Notes: generated by a model from the letters alone, not told the origin. Shown: positions 1 to 7,820, counted from the stretch's first letter. The stretch is DNA of 64,000 bases from Streptococcus sp. HMSC078D09 (GCF_001813675.1 NZ_KV813650.1:119373-183372); one strand, 5' to 3'. Made by a program: numbers and translations.

Positions 1-138
1 CTCAAAGCCTACTTTAACCACTCAAAGACAGACTTTGTCATAGAAAGCGGACAGGCAGATCTGATCAGTCTTGGAAGCATTTCCGATGATCGATTGACCA
101 TTCAGCCAAATGGCTTTGTTATTTATAGAGAAAATTAG
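1..138 (+). CDS. C-terminal 45 codons of an unidentified protein (5' end outside window)
   Basis: Frame 1 is open from the first base to a TAG at 136-138. The fragment ends in a beta-rich stretch (LTIQPNGFVIY followed by REN). Such tails occur on the C-terminal beta domain of alpha-glucosidase-type enzymes, but the piece is too short to assign a family. A strong terminator follows ten bases after the stop, so this is the last gene of its transcript. Confidence 0.55.
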   Translation, partial: LKAYFNHSKTDFVIESGQADLISLGSISDDRLTIQPNGFVIYREN

Positions 139-147
139 CAGAAAGAA

Positions 148-183
148 GAGGCTGGGACAAAAGTCCTAGCCTCTTTATTATTT
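148..183 (+). terminator. Rho-independent terminator
   Basis: The stem GAGGCTGGGAC / GTCCTAGCCTC with an AAAA loop is followed by a T-rich run. It closes the upstream gene and is also the left edge of the dispersed repeat at 148-325. Confidence 0.85.
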
Positions 184-325
184 TTGGATTGTCGATCAAG
201 ACGCAGTGGTTGAGTAGGCTCTACTACGCTGATTTCATCAGCTTTTACAGCCCTACTCAACTGTGCGGAGGTGGGACGACGAAATCGAATTCTAACGAAT
301 GACCGATTTCTGTCTCACTCTCTTT
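148..325. repeat. Dispersed ~178-bp inverted-repeat element, copy A
   Basis: This segment is almost identical to the reverse complement of 9493-9671. It has three parts. The first is the terminator hairpin at 148-173. The second is a central hairpin in which GTTGAGTAGGCT pairs with a later GCCCTACTCAAC and encloses GCTGAT-ttc-ATCAGC. The third is a hairpin in which GTGGGAC and GAAATCG pair with CGATTTC and GTCTCAC. There is no open reading frame. It looks like a small non-autonomous repeat or a bidirectional terminator module. Confidence 0.8.
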
Positions 326-340
326 CCGTTTTATAAATGG

Positions 341-369
341 TTGGTTTATGGTTGTCAGTATAGTATAAT
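341..369 (+). promoter_or_regulatory. Promoter of the RDD-family gene
   Basis: TTGGTT (341-346) and TATAAT (364-369) are separated by 17 bp, and the ribosome-binding site follows at 383-390. Confidence 0.6.
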
Positions 370-398
370 AGTAGCAAATGATAAAGGAGGAGATGGTG

Positions 399-917
399 AT
401 GAAGATGTTAGCAATTAATCCTATTTCGTTTAAAAAAAGAATGATTGAATTACTATTTGATTATCTTTTCATACTAGCTTATTTAGCACTTCTGTTTTTT
501 GGTTCTATGCTTTTTTACATTATTTTTTTTAATGGTATCCCAGAGTTTACAGAAATTCAGTCGCAGTGGATTGCATTTTTCACCTCTGTTTTGCCGATTA
601 CGATCCTTTTCACATTCTTGGATTATGCAAAAAATGGAAGTTTTGGGAAGATAAAAGCGGGATTTGAACTGGTCTATCAGAAAAAAACAGTGCAAGCTAG
701 CTTGATTAGAAACACGATTAAATTTTTACCTTGGCAAATAGGTCATATGGGCACGATTCATGGTGTCTATAGTAATTTTGATGTGTTATCCATTAGCCTC
801 TCTATTTCGGCGACTCTCCTCGCAGTTTTGCTACTGGCAATGACAATGTTTAGAAAAGATAAGAGGCATCTAGGTGACCTGCTAGCCCATACGCAAGTTC
901 AGCAAAAAGGTGCCTAG
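399..917 (+). CDS. RDD-family integral membrane protein
   Basis: A 172-residue membrane protein. The N-terminal motif SFKKRMIELLFDYLF is the diverged Arg/Asp signature of RDD proteins. Hydrophobic segments lie near residues 15-40, 60-75 and 135-155, and the basic C-terminus RKDKRHLGDLLA is also typical. The family is common in Gram-positive membranes. Its general function is unclear, although some members act in Na+ or compatible-solute transport. Upstream in-frame ATGs at 378 and 393 overlap or crowd the AAAGGAGG site (383-390), so ATG 399, 8 nt beyond it, is preferred. The gene has its own promoter and is not tightly coupled to its neighbours. Confidence 0.75.
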   Translation: MKMLAINPISFKKRMIELLFDYLFILAYLALLFFGSMLFYIIFFNGIPEFTEIQSQWIAFFTSVLPITILFTFLDYAKNGSFGKIKAGFELVYQKKTVQASLIRNTIKFLPWQIGHMGTIHGVYSNFDVLSISLSISATLLAVLLLAMTMFRKDKRHLGDLLAHTQVQQKGA

Positions 918-976
918 GATAGAGATTGTCTATTCAGTCCTCAAAGAAAAAATACACATAGTTGGGAAGTGTCTAT

Positions 977-1420
977 ATGAATGAAAACGTTGAATTTACG
1001 AATCTTTGTATGGTAAGAGATGGCGATAGAGTTCTTGTTATTCATCGTAAAAAAGAGGACTGGCCAGGCATTACATTTCCTGGAGGTCATGTCGAAGTGG
1101 GAGAGTCATTTACTGAATCAGTGATCCGTGAAGTGAAGGAAGAAACTGGCTTAAGGATAGTTTCTCCCCAGATTTGTGGAATGAAAGATTGGGTAAAAGA
1201 AGGCATTCGTTATGTAGTTCTCTTTTATAAGACAGAAAAGTTTGACGGAGAATTAATATCCTCTGAAGAGGGGGAAGTCTGGTGGGAGGCCCTGAAAGAA
1301 TTGCCAAAACTAGACCTCTCCTTAGATATGGAGGATATGCTTCGTATTTTCCTTGAAGAAGACCTTTCTGAATTTTTCTACTACCAAGATGGAGAAGACT
1401 GGAAATACGATTTAAAGTAA
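977..1420 (+). CDS. Nudix hydrolase, 8-oxo-dGTP diphosphatase-like
   Basis: A 147-residue Nudix protein. The Nudix box runs from about residue 36 to 59 (GGHVEVGES followed by REVKEETGL) and supplies the Glu ligands for Mg2+ that hydrolyse a nucleoside diphosphate linked to X. The family resembles MutT/MTH1-type enzymes that clean oxidised nucleotides, but the exact substrate cannot be read from the sequence. ATG 977 is chosen over an upstream in-frame TTG at 962 because a GGGAAG stretch lies 7 nt before it. A good terminator follows at 1464. A second Nudix gene, mutX-like, lies at 45556. Confidence 0.8.
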   Translation: MNENVEFTNLCMVRDGDRVLVIHRKKEDWPGITFPGGHVEVGESFTESVIREVKEETGLRIVSPQICGMKDWVKEGIRYVVLFYKTEKFDGELISSEEGEVWWEALKELPKLDLSLDMEDMLRIFLEEDLSEFFYYQDGEDWKYDLK

Positions 1421-1463
1421 ATTTTAATACTAATTCTTCTAAAGATTTAATTTATTTTTTTAA

Positions 1464-1500
1464 GCAGTCAACCGTATGGTTGGCTGTTTTTCTTTTTTTA
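1464..1500 (+). terminator. Rho-independent terminator after the Nudix gene
   Basis: CAGTCAACC-gtat-GGTTGGCTG forms a strong stem and is followed by a long T tract. Confidence 0.9.
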
Positions 1501-1584
1501 TGACTGCTTTATTCGTGGAACCTTGTTATAATAGGAGATGAAAGTGATTAGAAAAATGATCGTCTTCTGTTTATAAGGTGAAGG

Positions 1585-1615
1585 TTGACATGCCCCTTGG
1601 GGACAGGAGTATCAT
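1585..1615 (+). promoter_or_regulatory. MerR-type promoter with operator dyad
   Basis: TTGACA (1585-1590) and TATCAT (1610-1615) are separated by 19 bp instead of the usual 17. The spacer contains the dyad TGCCCC-tt-GGGGACA. A long spacer with a central dyad is the hallmark of promoters that MerR-family proteins untwist. It sits about 25 bp before the MerR-family gene, so autoregulation is the simplest reading. Confidence 0.65.
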
Positions 1616-1638
1616 ATAGATAAAGGGGGTGCAAGATC

Positions 1639-2499
1639 ATGTTAAGAAATGATATTCAAAAAATAACAGGTTTAACTCGAAAAGCACTAGAATACTATGA
1701 AGAAAAAGGTTTTATTCATCCTCGAAGACTAGAAAATGGGTATAGGGAATATTCGGAAAAGGATGTAGAGATTCTGAATAAGATTGCCTTGTTTAAAAAA
1801 TTAGGGCTAACCATAACAGAAATAAAGGACTGTCTGAAGACAGATGGGGCTACTCCATCTAGTATTCTCAGAAGAAAAGAGCAAGAACTAGAAAGTGATG
1901 AGAAACGGAAAGTAGTGTTCGATCTCTATATCAAAGGTGCAGACACGGATATGATCAATGAAAAACTTGCGATCATCGAAGCTGAGGACTCCATTTATAA
2001 GAGACTCGAAAGAGCATTTCCAGGATACTTAGGTCAATGCTTATTTGCTGCCTATCAACCTTTTTTACAAGAGCCCTTGTCAAAAGATGGAGAAGCGGCA
2101 TTTAAGAAATATATTCAATATTTAGATAGCCTTCCAACCTTTGAGTTAAGCAGAGAAGAACAGGATTATGTTGATGAACTGAGTTCTAGTTTTAATATGA
2201 AGACCTTAAAAGAGGTTAATGAAGCTAAGATAGCTGCGGTAGAAAGTTATGAAAAGTGGCATAATGAAAATAAGGACACAATTTCTATTTATGATCGCTA
2301 TTTGAACAGTGATGATTACAAAACAAGTCCAATGAAAATTATTCAAGATCAACTGAAAACATTTTTGATGGACCATCACTACTATGAGGTCGCTATTCCG
2401 CTGATTAGACAATTTAGTAAGAGTTACGATCGTTATTATAAAAAACTAACGGACGCAAGTAACTATTACTTAAAACAAAAAGCAGATGCTCCACAGTAA
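1639..2499 (+). CDS. MerR-family transcriptional regulator with a large C-terminal domain
   Basis: A 286-residue protein. Residues 1-70 are a MerR winged helix-turn-helix: TGLTRKALEYYEEKGFI, then NGYREYSEKDVEILNKIALFKKLGLT. A dimerisation helix follows around residues 75-105. The remaining ~180 residues are charged and helical and match no effector-binding domain I recognise. There are no clustered Cys residues, so metal sensing is unlikely. An AAAGGGGG site precedes ATG 1639, and the MerR-type promoter at 1585-1615 suggests self-control. It is followed by its own terminator, so no target gene can be assigned by operon context. Confidence 0.85.
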   Translation: MLRNDIQKITGLTRKALEYYEEKGFIHPRRLENGYREYSEKDVEILNKIALFKKLGLTITEIKDCLKTDGATPSSILRRKEQELESDEKRKVVFDLYIKGADTDMINEKLAIIEAEDSIYKRLERAFPGYLGQCLFAAYQPFLQEPLSKDGEAAFKKYIQYLDSLPTFELSREEQDYVDELSSSFNMKTLKEVNEAKIAAVESYEKWHNENKDTISIYDRYLNSDDYKTSPMKIIQDQLKTFLMDHHYYEVAIPLIRQFSKSYDRYYKKLTDASNYYLKQKADAPQ

Positions 2500-2540
2500 A
2501 TCGGAAATCAATATACTTCATAAGATTTAACGATTAAGAG

Positions 2541-2576
2541 ATAGAGTGAGGGAAGACATGCCCTTGCTCTATTTTT
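2541..2576 (+). terminator. Rho-independent terminator
   Basis: ATAGAG..AGGG pairs with CCCT..CTCTAT and is followed by TTTTT. It ends the MerR transcript. Confidence 0.8.
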
Positions 2577-2588
2577 CGGTTCCTTTAA

Positions 2589-2617
2589 TTGTACTTTTCC
2601 CTATATAGGTGTATAAT
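2589..2617 (+). promoter_or_regulatory. Promoter for the 103-residue gene
   Basis: TTGTAC (2589-2594), a 17-bp spacer and TATAAT (2612-2617). Confidence 0.65.
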
Positions 2618-2649
2618 GTGTCCTTAGATAAACAAATGAGGAGTTTACT

Positions 2650-2961
2650 ATGGAATTGAAAGATTTTACAGAAAAAGAACAAGAACAAATCAAGCAAGGA
2701 TTGAGTACGGCTGAGATTTCTGATAAGGAAGCGGCGAAGAAATTACTTGCTCTTGTCCCGCAAGAATGGATCAAACGTATTCCTTTCTTTGTCAGGGGGC
2801 ATGCGACGACCAAGACAGTTGAGCGTGTAGCCAAGCAATACCCTGAACTCTATGCCGTGGCGAAACGTCAAGGGGACCTTCCTGAAAAAGAAGGAGAAGA
2901 GCTCCGTAAGATTATGACGGCCATCTTTGAAGAAAAGATGAACAAACACAAGATTAAATAA
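2650..2961 (+). CDS. Small conserved-looking cytoplasmic protein, function unknown
   Basis: A 103-residue soluble, highly charged, mostly helical protein with no signal peptide or membrane segment. A GAGGAG site precedes ATG 2650. It is monocistronic, with its own promoter and a terminator at 3005. I do not recognise a characterised family. The clean expression signals and normal codon use argue that it is a real gene. Confidence 0.75.
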   Translation: MELKDFTEKEQEQIKQGLSTAEISDKEAAKKLLALVPQEWIKRIPFFVRGHATTKTVERVAKQYPELYAVAKRQGDLPEKEGEELRKIMTAIFEEKMNKHKIK

Positions 2962-3004
2962 TCTTATATAATACTTTGTTATTTTTTTATCACACAATTG
3001 AATG

Positions 3005-3037
3005 AGTGATTGCAGTTGAAATGCAGTCACTTTTTTA
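3005..3037 (+). terminator. Rho-independent terminator
   Basis: AGTGATTGCA pairs with TGCAGTCACT (one wobble) and is followed by TTTTTT. Confidence 0.85.
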
Positions 3038-3164
3038 TTTACTAGCATAGAGACTTTTACACTAATAAATAAAAATCAACAATATTTCATGATATAATGC
3101 TAATGAAAGCAGTTCCAGAGGGATGAAAGATTCCATTGAAGAAAAACAAGTAAAGGTAGTCATG

Positions 3165-3902
3165 ATGAAAAAATTTGTTATAATTATTTTTTCGATTTTT
3201 GTATTGTTGATAGGAATGTTCGCTATTATGTATAATGGATATATTAAAGCTTATGAAGAAGCTCATAATCATTCGAGTTATTCATGGTTAAAAGAAACTT
3301 ATCCTGTAGAAAAATACTCTACCTCAAGTGATGGAAATAAGGATGTTTTCGAATCATCAAAACAAGAATACTCTTCTTCAAGTGATAGAAAAAATAAGGA
3401 AGATTTAAAATCATTAATGAATATGTTTATGAAAGGACTATTTCCTCCAACTTTACTAGATCCAGATTATACATATGCATATGAAAAAGCTAAATCTTGG
3501 TCAAAAAAGCATTTATCGCAGCAGCAAATTAAAATTTATCTTACCAAGTATGACAGGTATTCAGAGGATGCTACTCAGTACGCTTTAAATAAGCTTAATG
3601 TAGACTGGAAAGAGCAAGCACTTTTAAAAGCAAAATATTATCAAGAGTTTCATTATTCAAAAGAAAAATTGGTTGAGCAACTTATAAATATTGAAAAATT
3701 TACTCAAGAAGAGGCTGATTATGCCATAGAACAAGGTCATTTCGATTGGAAAGAGGAAGCTGTGAAAAAAGCGGAATTTTATGCGAACAGTGGCAAGATT
3801 ACGAAAGAAAGGTTATTACAAAAACTTGTTGAATATAGAAGATTTACTCAAGAAGAAGCGGAGTACGCAATAGAACATGCAAAAATAGATTGGTTGAATT
3901 AA
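3165..3902 (+). CDS. Ltp-repeat protein anchored by an N-terminal membrane segment
   Basis: A 245-residue protein. Residues 2-22 are one hydrophobic anchor without a lipobox cysteine. A Ser-rich low-complexity linker follows, then three ~47-residue helical repeats. Each repeat carries an acidic/aromatic core (A..YA...., FTQEEADYAIE, FTQEEAEYAIE) and ends in VDWKEQ, FDWKEE or IDWLN. These match the Ltp family (PF07553). Its best-known member is the lipoprotein of Streptococcus thermophilus phage TP-J34, which blocks DNA injection by other phages. ATG 3165 is chosen because AAAGG lies 8 nt upstream. ATG 3162 is possible, and 3123 has no properly spaced site. A phage-exclusion role is inferred from the repeats only. 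Confidence 0.75.
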   Translation: MKKFVIIIFSIFVLLIGMFAIMYNGYIKAYEEAHNHSSYSWLKETYPVEKYSTSSDGNKDVFESSKQEYSSSSDRKNKEDLKSLMNMFMKGLFPPTLLDPDYTYAYEKAKSWSKKHLSQQQIKIYLTKYDRYSEDATQYALNKLNVDWKEQALLKAKYYQEFHYSKEKLVEQLINIEKFTQEEADYAIEQGHFDWKEEAVKKAEFYANSGKITKERLLQKLVEYRRFTQEEAEYAIEHAKIDWLN

Positions 3903-3938
3903 ACAATAATTTTAATTTTGATTTTTGTAACATATTAA

Positions 3939-3967
3939 AGAGCTGGACAGTCTGCCAGCTCTTTTTT
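3939..3967 (+). terminator. Rho-independent terminator
   Basis: GAGCTGG-acagtctg-CCAGCTC followed by TTTTTT. Confidence 0.9.
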
Positions 3968-4103
3968 GTTACTTATAAACTTTTCTCATTTCGTAAAAAA
4001 TAGTTGGAGCAAAGCTAGTTTTAAACTATAATAGAGGAAAAGGATTATCGATATGAAAAATTTATAGAACAAACATTTTAATCAATAGAGAAGGAACCAG
4101 TTT

Positions 4104-4991
4104 ATGAAACCATCTAAAAAATTCATGCTCCTTACTAGCTGTGCCTTGGCGATCTTTGCTTTAGCGGCTTGTAGTAGCAACCAAAAGCAATACAAGGAAA
4201 AGCAGGCAAGTTCCACTGTACAGAAATCTAGTTCAGATAAGGAGCGCTACAAGGGAAGCTACAGCAACCTCAACAGCAAAGCAAGTGTCGAAGAAGTGCG
4301 GAGTCTTTTGTCTGCTTATTTGGATAAGGACAGTGTAGACAAGTTTTTGGGTCTAGTAACGGATTACGATAGCATTGTTGGCTCGGTCGGCTTGACGGGT
4401 GACTTCAGCAAGTTTAAGAAAACAGACTACAATATTGAGAAGATCAGTGACTTGTGGACCAAGAAAAAGGGCGATTTCGTCGGGACCAACTGCCGGATCA
4501 ATAGCTATACTCTTCTGAAGAATCGCATCGAGATTCCTAAGATGAAAGCGGATAGTGAACTTTTATTTGTGGACAATGATGCGATTGACAAAGGGAAGAT
4601 CTTCGGTGAGGCAGACAAGGAAGCCTTTAACATTCTGTATTCACGGGTTCCGACAGAGGCGACAACGGATGTCAAGGTCCATGCCAAGAAGATGGAAGAG
4701 TATTTTTCTCACTTCAAGTTCAATGAAAATGCGCGCATGCTTTCTGTTATCGTTCATGATAACCTAGATGGAAATAGCCTTTTTGTCGGGCACGTCGGTG
4801 TCTTGGTTCCTTCTAAGGACGGCTATCTATTTGTCGAAAAGCTAACCTTCGAAGAGCCCTACCAAGCCATTAAGTTTGCGACCAAGGAAGATGTCTACAA
4901 ATACTTGGAGACCAAGTACCAAGACTACACAGGCGAAGGTCTGGCTAAACCCTTTATCATGGATAATGAAAAATGGGTTGAGATGAAGTAG
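4104..4991 (+). CDS. Surface lipoprotein, DUF4300-like
   Basis: A 295-residue protein with a classical lipoprotein signal (KKF, hydrophobic core, ALAAC with Cys23). A Ser/Lys-rich linker follows, then a ~235-residue globular domain containing a conserved-looking NCRIN segment and a VPTEATTDVKVHAKKMEEYF block. These resemble the streptococcal DUF4300 family, whose function is unknown. It should be lipid-anchored on the outer face of the membrane after Lgt/Lsp processing. The gene starts a cluster with the single-pass protein at 4995, four bases after its stop, and with two CPBP proteases. Confidence 0.7.
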   Translation: MKPSKKFMLLTSCALAIFALAACSSNQKQYKEKQASSTVQKSSSDKERYKGSYSNLNSKASVEEVRSLLSAYLDKDSVDKFLGLVTDYDSIVGSVGLTGDFSKFKKTDYNIEKISDLWTKKKGDFVGTNCRINSYTLLKNRIEIPKMKADSELLFVDNDAIDKGKIFGEADKEAFNILYSRVPTEATTDVKVHAKKMEEYFSHFKFNENARMLSVIVHDNLDGNSLFVGHVGVLVPSKDGYLFVEKLTFEEPYQAIKFATKEDVYKYLETKYQDYTGEGLAKPFIMDNEKWVEMK

Positions 4992-4994
4992 AGG

Positions 4995-5411
4995 ATGAAA
5001 GACGGCGTGTTAGAATTTAGAAAGATAATGGAGTATGCTCCGATTCTATATGTGCTCATTTTCTTGCTCTTTTTCAGTCTTCTCCTTTTCCTGAGAAGAA
5101 GGGCAATCGTGAAACGTAGTGGAGGTCCCTACTTTGCCCCGTTCCATATTAGCCGTGGAATCTTCTATATCCATGTCGCTCTGTGTTTCAGTCGTCGCAG
5201 GATCCCACTGAAAGAGATCAAGCAAATCACCTATGCAATTTTTCGTGGACGATCTGGTGGTGGGGCTCGCTATGCTTTCTATATCGAGCTTAGAAACGGA
5301 AAGACTATTCCCTTCTTTTTTGGAAAAAGTAAGCGGAATGAAGCTCTGGTTGAGAAGCTCAAACGAAATGCAGGCAAGTATGGGTTTAAGGTAGATAGCG
5401 CTGGAAATTAA
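4995..5411 (+). CDS. Single-pass membrane protein with a PH-like cytosolic domain
   Basis: A 138-residue protein. A hydrophobic helix spans about residues 14-33 and is followed by Arg-rich RRR. The soluble part contains strands with the pattern RRRIPLKEIKQITYA ... FYIELRNGKTIPF, which resembles bacterial PH-like domains. The start four bases after the preceding stop implies translational coupling. The ribosome site (GAGG) is very close to ATG 4995, so the in-frame ATG at 5028 is an alternative. No specific function can be given. Confidence 0.65.
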   Translation: MKDGVLEFRKIMEYAPILYVLIFLLFFSLLLFLRRRAIVKRSGGPYFAPFHISRGIFYIHVALCFSRRRIPLKEIKQITYAIFRGRSGGGARYAFYIELRNGKTIPFFFGKSKRNEALVEKLKRNAGKYGFKVDSAGN

Positions 5412-5433
5412 TTGAAAGAAAAAGGAATCGCGA

Positions 5434-6189
5434 ATGAGTAGAAAGCAAGCCCTATCCATGTATTTGATAGGGACCTATGGTCAAGTATTAGGAGTCAGCC
5501 TTCTGGTGTGGTTTTTAAGAGCAGGAGGAGTCAAGGTTGATTTTACATCACCAATGGGGATGATCGCTGTTGTTTTAGGTGGCTTGTCATCAGCTTTGTG
5601 GGGCAGTCTTGCAAGCATTAGTTACCATCAATCTAGTTTCAAACAAGTTCTAAAAGATTTTTTTCAAGTCAAAGACAGTTTGGCAAATTATTGTTTAGTG
5701 CTCTTTTTCTTGTTGCTTGACTTTTTCCCATTTATCTTAGGTGGTAAGATCACCACTCAATCGTTGGTCTTGCCAGTAGTACTCTTTTTTAAGGCTCTTC
5801 TTTTCGGTGGGATTGAAGAAATTGGCTGGCGTTATTTCTTTCAACCAACTTTGCAGGAAAAAATACCTTATTTTTCAGCTACTTTGATCACCTTTTTAGC
5901 TTGGTCTAGTTGGCATCTACTATACTTTTATATCGACGGTTCTTTAGCTGTCATTCATTTGTTTCCGTTTCTAGTAGGTCTGCTAACTAACTGCTTTATC
6001 TTATCGGCCTTGTATCATAAAACGCAAAATTTATGGCTCTGTGTCATGACCCATGCCTGTATCAATTCCTTGTCTCAGATTCTAGTGAATGAAGAGGTAT
6101 GGCTATCTCTAGTCAGTAAAATTCTTATTATTAGTTTAGCAATTATGATTGCAAAAAAGAAGTATGTAACTGTAAAGGAGGAAAAATGA
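5434..6189 (+). CDS. CPBP-family intramembrane protease
   Basis: A 251-residue multi-pass protein with about seven hydrophobic segments. It carries the CPBP (Abi/CAAX protease-like) motifs: GIEEIGWRYF (EExxxR type), a WHLL motif in a later helix, and MTHACIN near the C-terminus. These Glu and His residues form the metal-independent glutamic-protease-type active site of the family. In lactic acid bacteria, CPBP proteins often give self-immunity to bacteriocins, but no bacteriocin gene is seen nearby. The next CPBP gene overlaps this one by four bases. Confidence 0.85.
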   Translation: MSRKQALSMYLIGTYGQVLGVSLLVWFLRAGGVKVDFTSPMGMIAVVLGGLSSALWGSLASISYHQSSFKQVLKDFFQVKDSLANYCLVLFFLLLDFFPFILGGKITTQSLVLPVVLFFKALLFGGIEEIGWRYFFQPTLQEKIPYFSATLITFLAWSSWHLLYFYIDGSLAVIHLFPFLVGLLTNCFILSALYHKTQNLWLCVMTHACINSLSQILVNEEVWLSLVSKILIISLAIMIAKKKYVTVKEEK

Positions 6190-6941
6190 GCAAATTTATT
6201 TCAAAACAATCAGTCGCTATTTGGTATGCACTGACTGCCCTCCTTGCTACATTTCTAGTAGGGCAAGTGATCCTTTGGTTTTTCCCAGATGGGAGGAGTA
6301 TGGGGGCCTCGCTACTGTTTATCCTAATGAACTTGATTCCCATGATTGTGGCGGCTGTTTTTTCTCTGGTGTTGAGTGAAGTCAACTCCTTGGGTGAATT
6401 TTTCAAAAAGGTCTTTCTTCAAAAAGAAAGTCCCCTATCCTGGATCCTAGCATTCTTCATCCCCGTCATTTATTATGGGATTTCCATCCTGCTCATGAAT
6501 GTTCGCTTTACTGGGAACTCCCTCTTGGCCTTCTTCCTTTATTTCCCCTGGACATTATTATATGGCGGTCTAGAAGAAGTCGGTTGGCGTTGGTTTTTAC
6601 AAGATCATCTTTCCTTTAGTAAGCACTTTATACCTAAAATGATGCTTCTTTCCATTGTCTGGTTCCTCTGGCATATTCCTATCTATCAACTCCCTTGGAT
6701 TACAGCAGGTTCGTCCAACTATCTCATCTTTTACCTGATGATTTTAGGGAATACCTTCCTATTTGGAGCGCTCAAGGAGTACTCGAAAGGAGCTGTCCCT
6801 TGTATCCTCGCTCATATGCTAATTGATAGTCTGGCTGTCCTTATGCTGGTTCAGAGCTCTCTTTCTCAGATTATCCTTCTGGTTATTTTCGAAATCCTTG
6901 TATCCTATTGGCTAGTGGCTATACGAAAATTAGAGAAATAG
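6186..6941 (+). CDS. Second CPBP-family intramembrane protease
   Basis: A 251-residue multi-pass protein, a diverged paralogue of the preceding gene and the same length. Its motifs are GGLEEVGWRWF, WHIPIY and CILAHMLIDS. The ATGA overlap with the upstream stop indicates coupled translation, and AAAGGAGG lies just before ATG 6186. Tandem CPBP pairs usually reflect local duplication. The substrate is unknown, and immunity or membrane-protein processing are both possible. Confidence 0.85.
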   Translation: MSKFISKQSVAIWYALTALLATFLVGQVILWFFPDGRSMGASLLFILMNLIPMIVAAVFSLVLSEVNSLGEFFKKVFLQKESPLSWILAFFIPVIYYGISILLMNVRFTGNSLLAFFLYFPWTLLYGGLEEVGWRWFLQDHLSFSKHFIPKMMLLSIVWFLWHIPIYQLPWITAGSSNYLIFYLMILGNTFLFGALKEYSKGAVPCILAHMLIDSLAVLMLVQSSLSQIILLVIFEILVSYWLVAIRKLEK

Positions 6942-7009
6942 AATTGTACCTCTTTTGGTGGGAGTCTGTCATCTTTAGCCTTTAGGACTTCAATGTAGAG
7001 TTCATAAAA

Positions 7010-7018
7010 TGGTATAAT
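7010..7018 (+). promoter_or_regulatory. Extended -10 promoter of the ankyrin gene
   Basis: TGG-TATAAT (7010-7018), an extended -10 element with only a weak -35 (TTCAAT) 18 bp upstream. Confidence 0.5.
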
Positions 7019-7099
7019 CAGTTTAACGAAGATGCTAGATATAGGATCAAAGTATCAACACAGTGTTATTCTTATCTATAATGAGAGAGGGGGAAAACC

Positions 7100-7771
7100 A
7101 TGCAAAAAACCTTTCAGTTGTTGCGAAGAGGAGATCTAGAGGCTATCCGTCAGATATTGGATAAAAAGCCTGAAGAAGTCAATGCTGTTTCGGGTGACAA
7201 ACCTAAAAGAGATCAAGGACAGTCGCTCCTTCAAGTCGCTATTAAATCGGGACATTTAGATATTGCAGATTTACTCATTGATAGAGGGGCAGATCTTAAC
7301 TTTATTGAAGAGCCGACAGAGCTGAATCCATTTTGTCAACCAGTCCTCCAAACAGCGGGTGGACGAGCTGTATTTGACTGCAGGCGCATGATCAAACGTT
7401 GGAATGGCCAATATGAGATGTATTCGTCTAAGGAAAAAGCTGACCAGTCTTTCAAGGTTTTTGAGAAAATGTTGGAACTTGGGGCTGATATCTCTCAGAA
7501 TGACAGCCATGGTGGGACTTTGTTGCAAACTATTTTAATTGAAACCAAGGAAGTTCTGCCATCTTATTATTGGAAAACAAAAGAAACCAGCGATAATGTC
7601 CTCATAACGGATGAATTACGGCATGATTTAAATCGTATTTATGATCTATTGATTCGTTATGGTGTGACTGCGGACGAAATAGCGGTCTATCAGAACATTC
7701 CTCTAAAAGAACTTTACCAAGACAGTCCGACCATGGAGTTTTTAAATCGGTTAGATCAAAGCAAATCTTGA
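7100..7771 (+). CDS. Ankyrin-repeat protein
   Basis: A 223-residue soluble protein with at least three ankyrin-like units: FQLLRRGDLEAIRQILD, then SLLQVAIKSGHLDIADLLIDRGADLN, then FEKMLELGADISQNDSHGGTLLQT. No signal peptide or membrane helix is seen, so it acts in the cytoplasm, probably through protein binding. GAGAGGGGG precedes ATG 7100. It is monocistronic with its own promoter and a hairpin after the stop. The partner is unknown. Confidence 0.8.
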   Translation: MQKTFQLLRRGDLEAIRQILDKKPEEVNAVSGDKPKRDQGQSLLQVAIKSGHLDIADLLIDRGADLNFIEEPTELNPFCQPVLQTAGGRAVFDCRRMIKRWNGQYEMYSSKEKADQSFKVFEKMLELGADISQNDSHGGTLLQTILIETKEVLPSYYWKTKETSDNVLITDELRHDLNRIYDLLIRYGVTADEIAVYQNIPLKELYQDSPTMEFLNRLDQSKS

Positions 7772-7788
7772 TAAGCATTTGAACTACT

Positions 7789-7820
7789 AGTTAAAAGAGT
7801 CTCAGTGCTCTTTTAACTTT
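7789..7820 (+). terminator. Probable terminator after the ankyrin gene
   Basis: Perfect stem AGTTAAAAGAG / CTCTTTTAACT with an 8-nt loop. The trailing T run is short. Confidence 0.65.

Noticed and set aside
3123..3164. Earlier start for the Ltp-repeat gene
   Set aside because: The ATG at 3123 has AGAGGG only one base away, too close to serve as a ribosome site, and would put a hydrophilic stretch before the membrane anchor.
5434..6941. CPBP pair as bacteriocin immunity operon
   Set aside because: No double-glycine leader peptide or bacteriocin-like small gene was seen nearby, so only a general CPBP protease call is kept.
7100..7771. Ankyrin protein as host-directed effector
   Set aside because: No secretion signal, and small cytoplasmic ankyrin proteins are common in bacteria without such roles.
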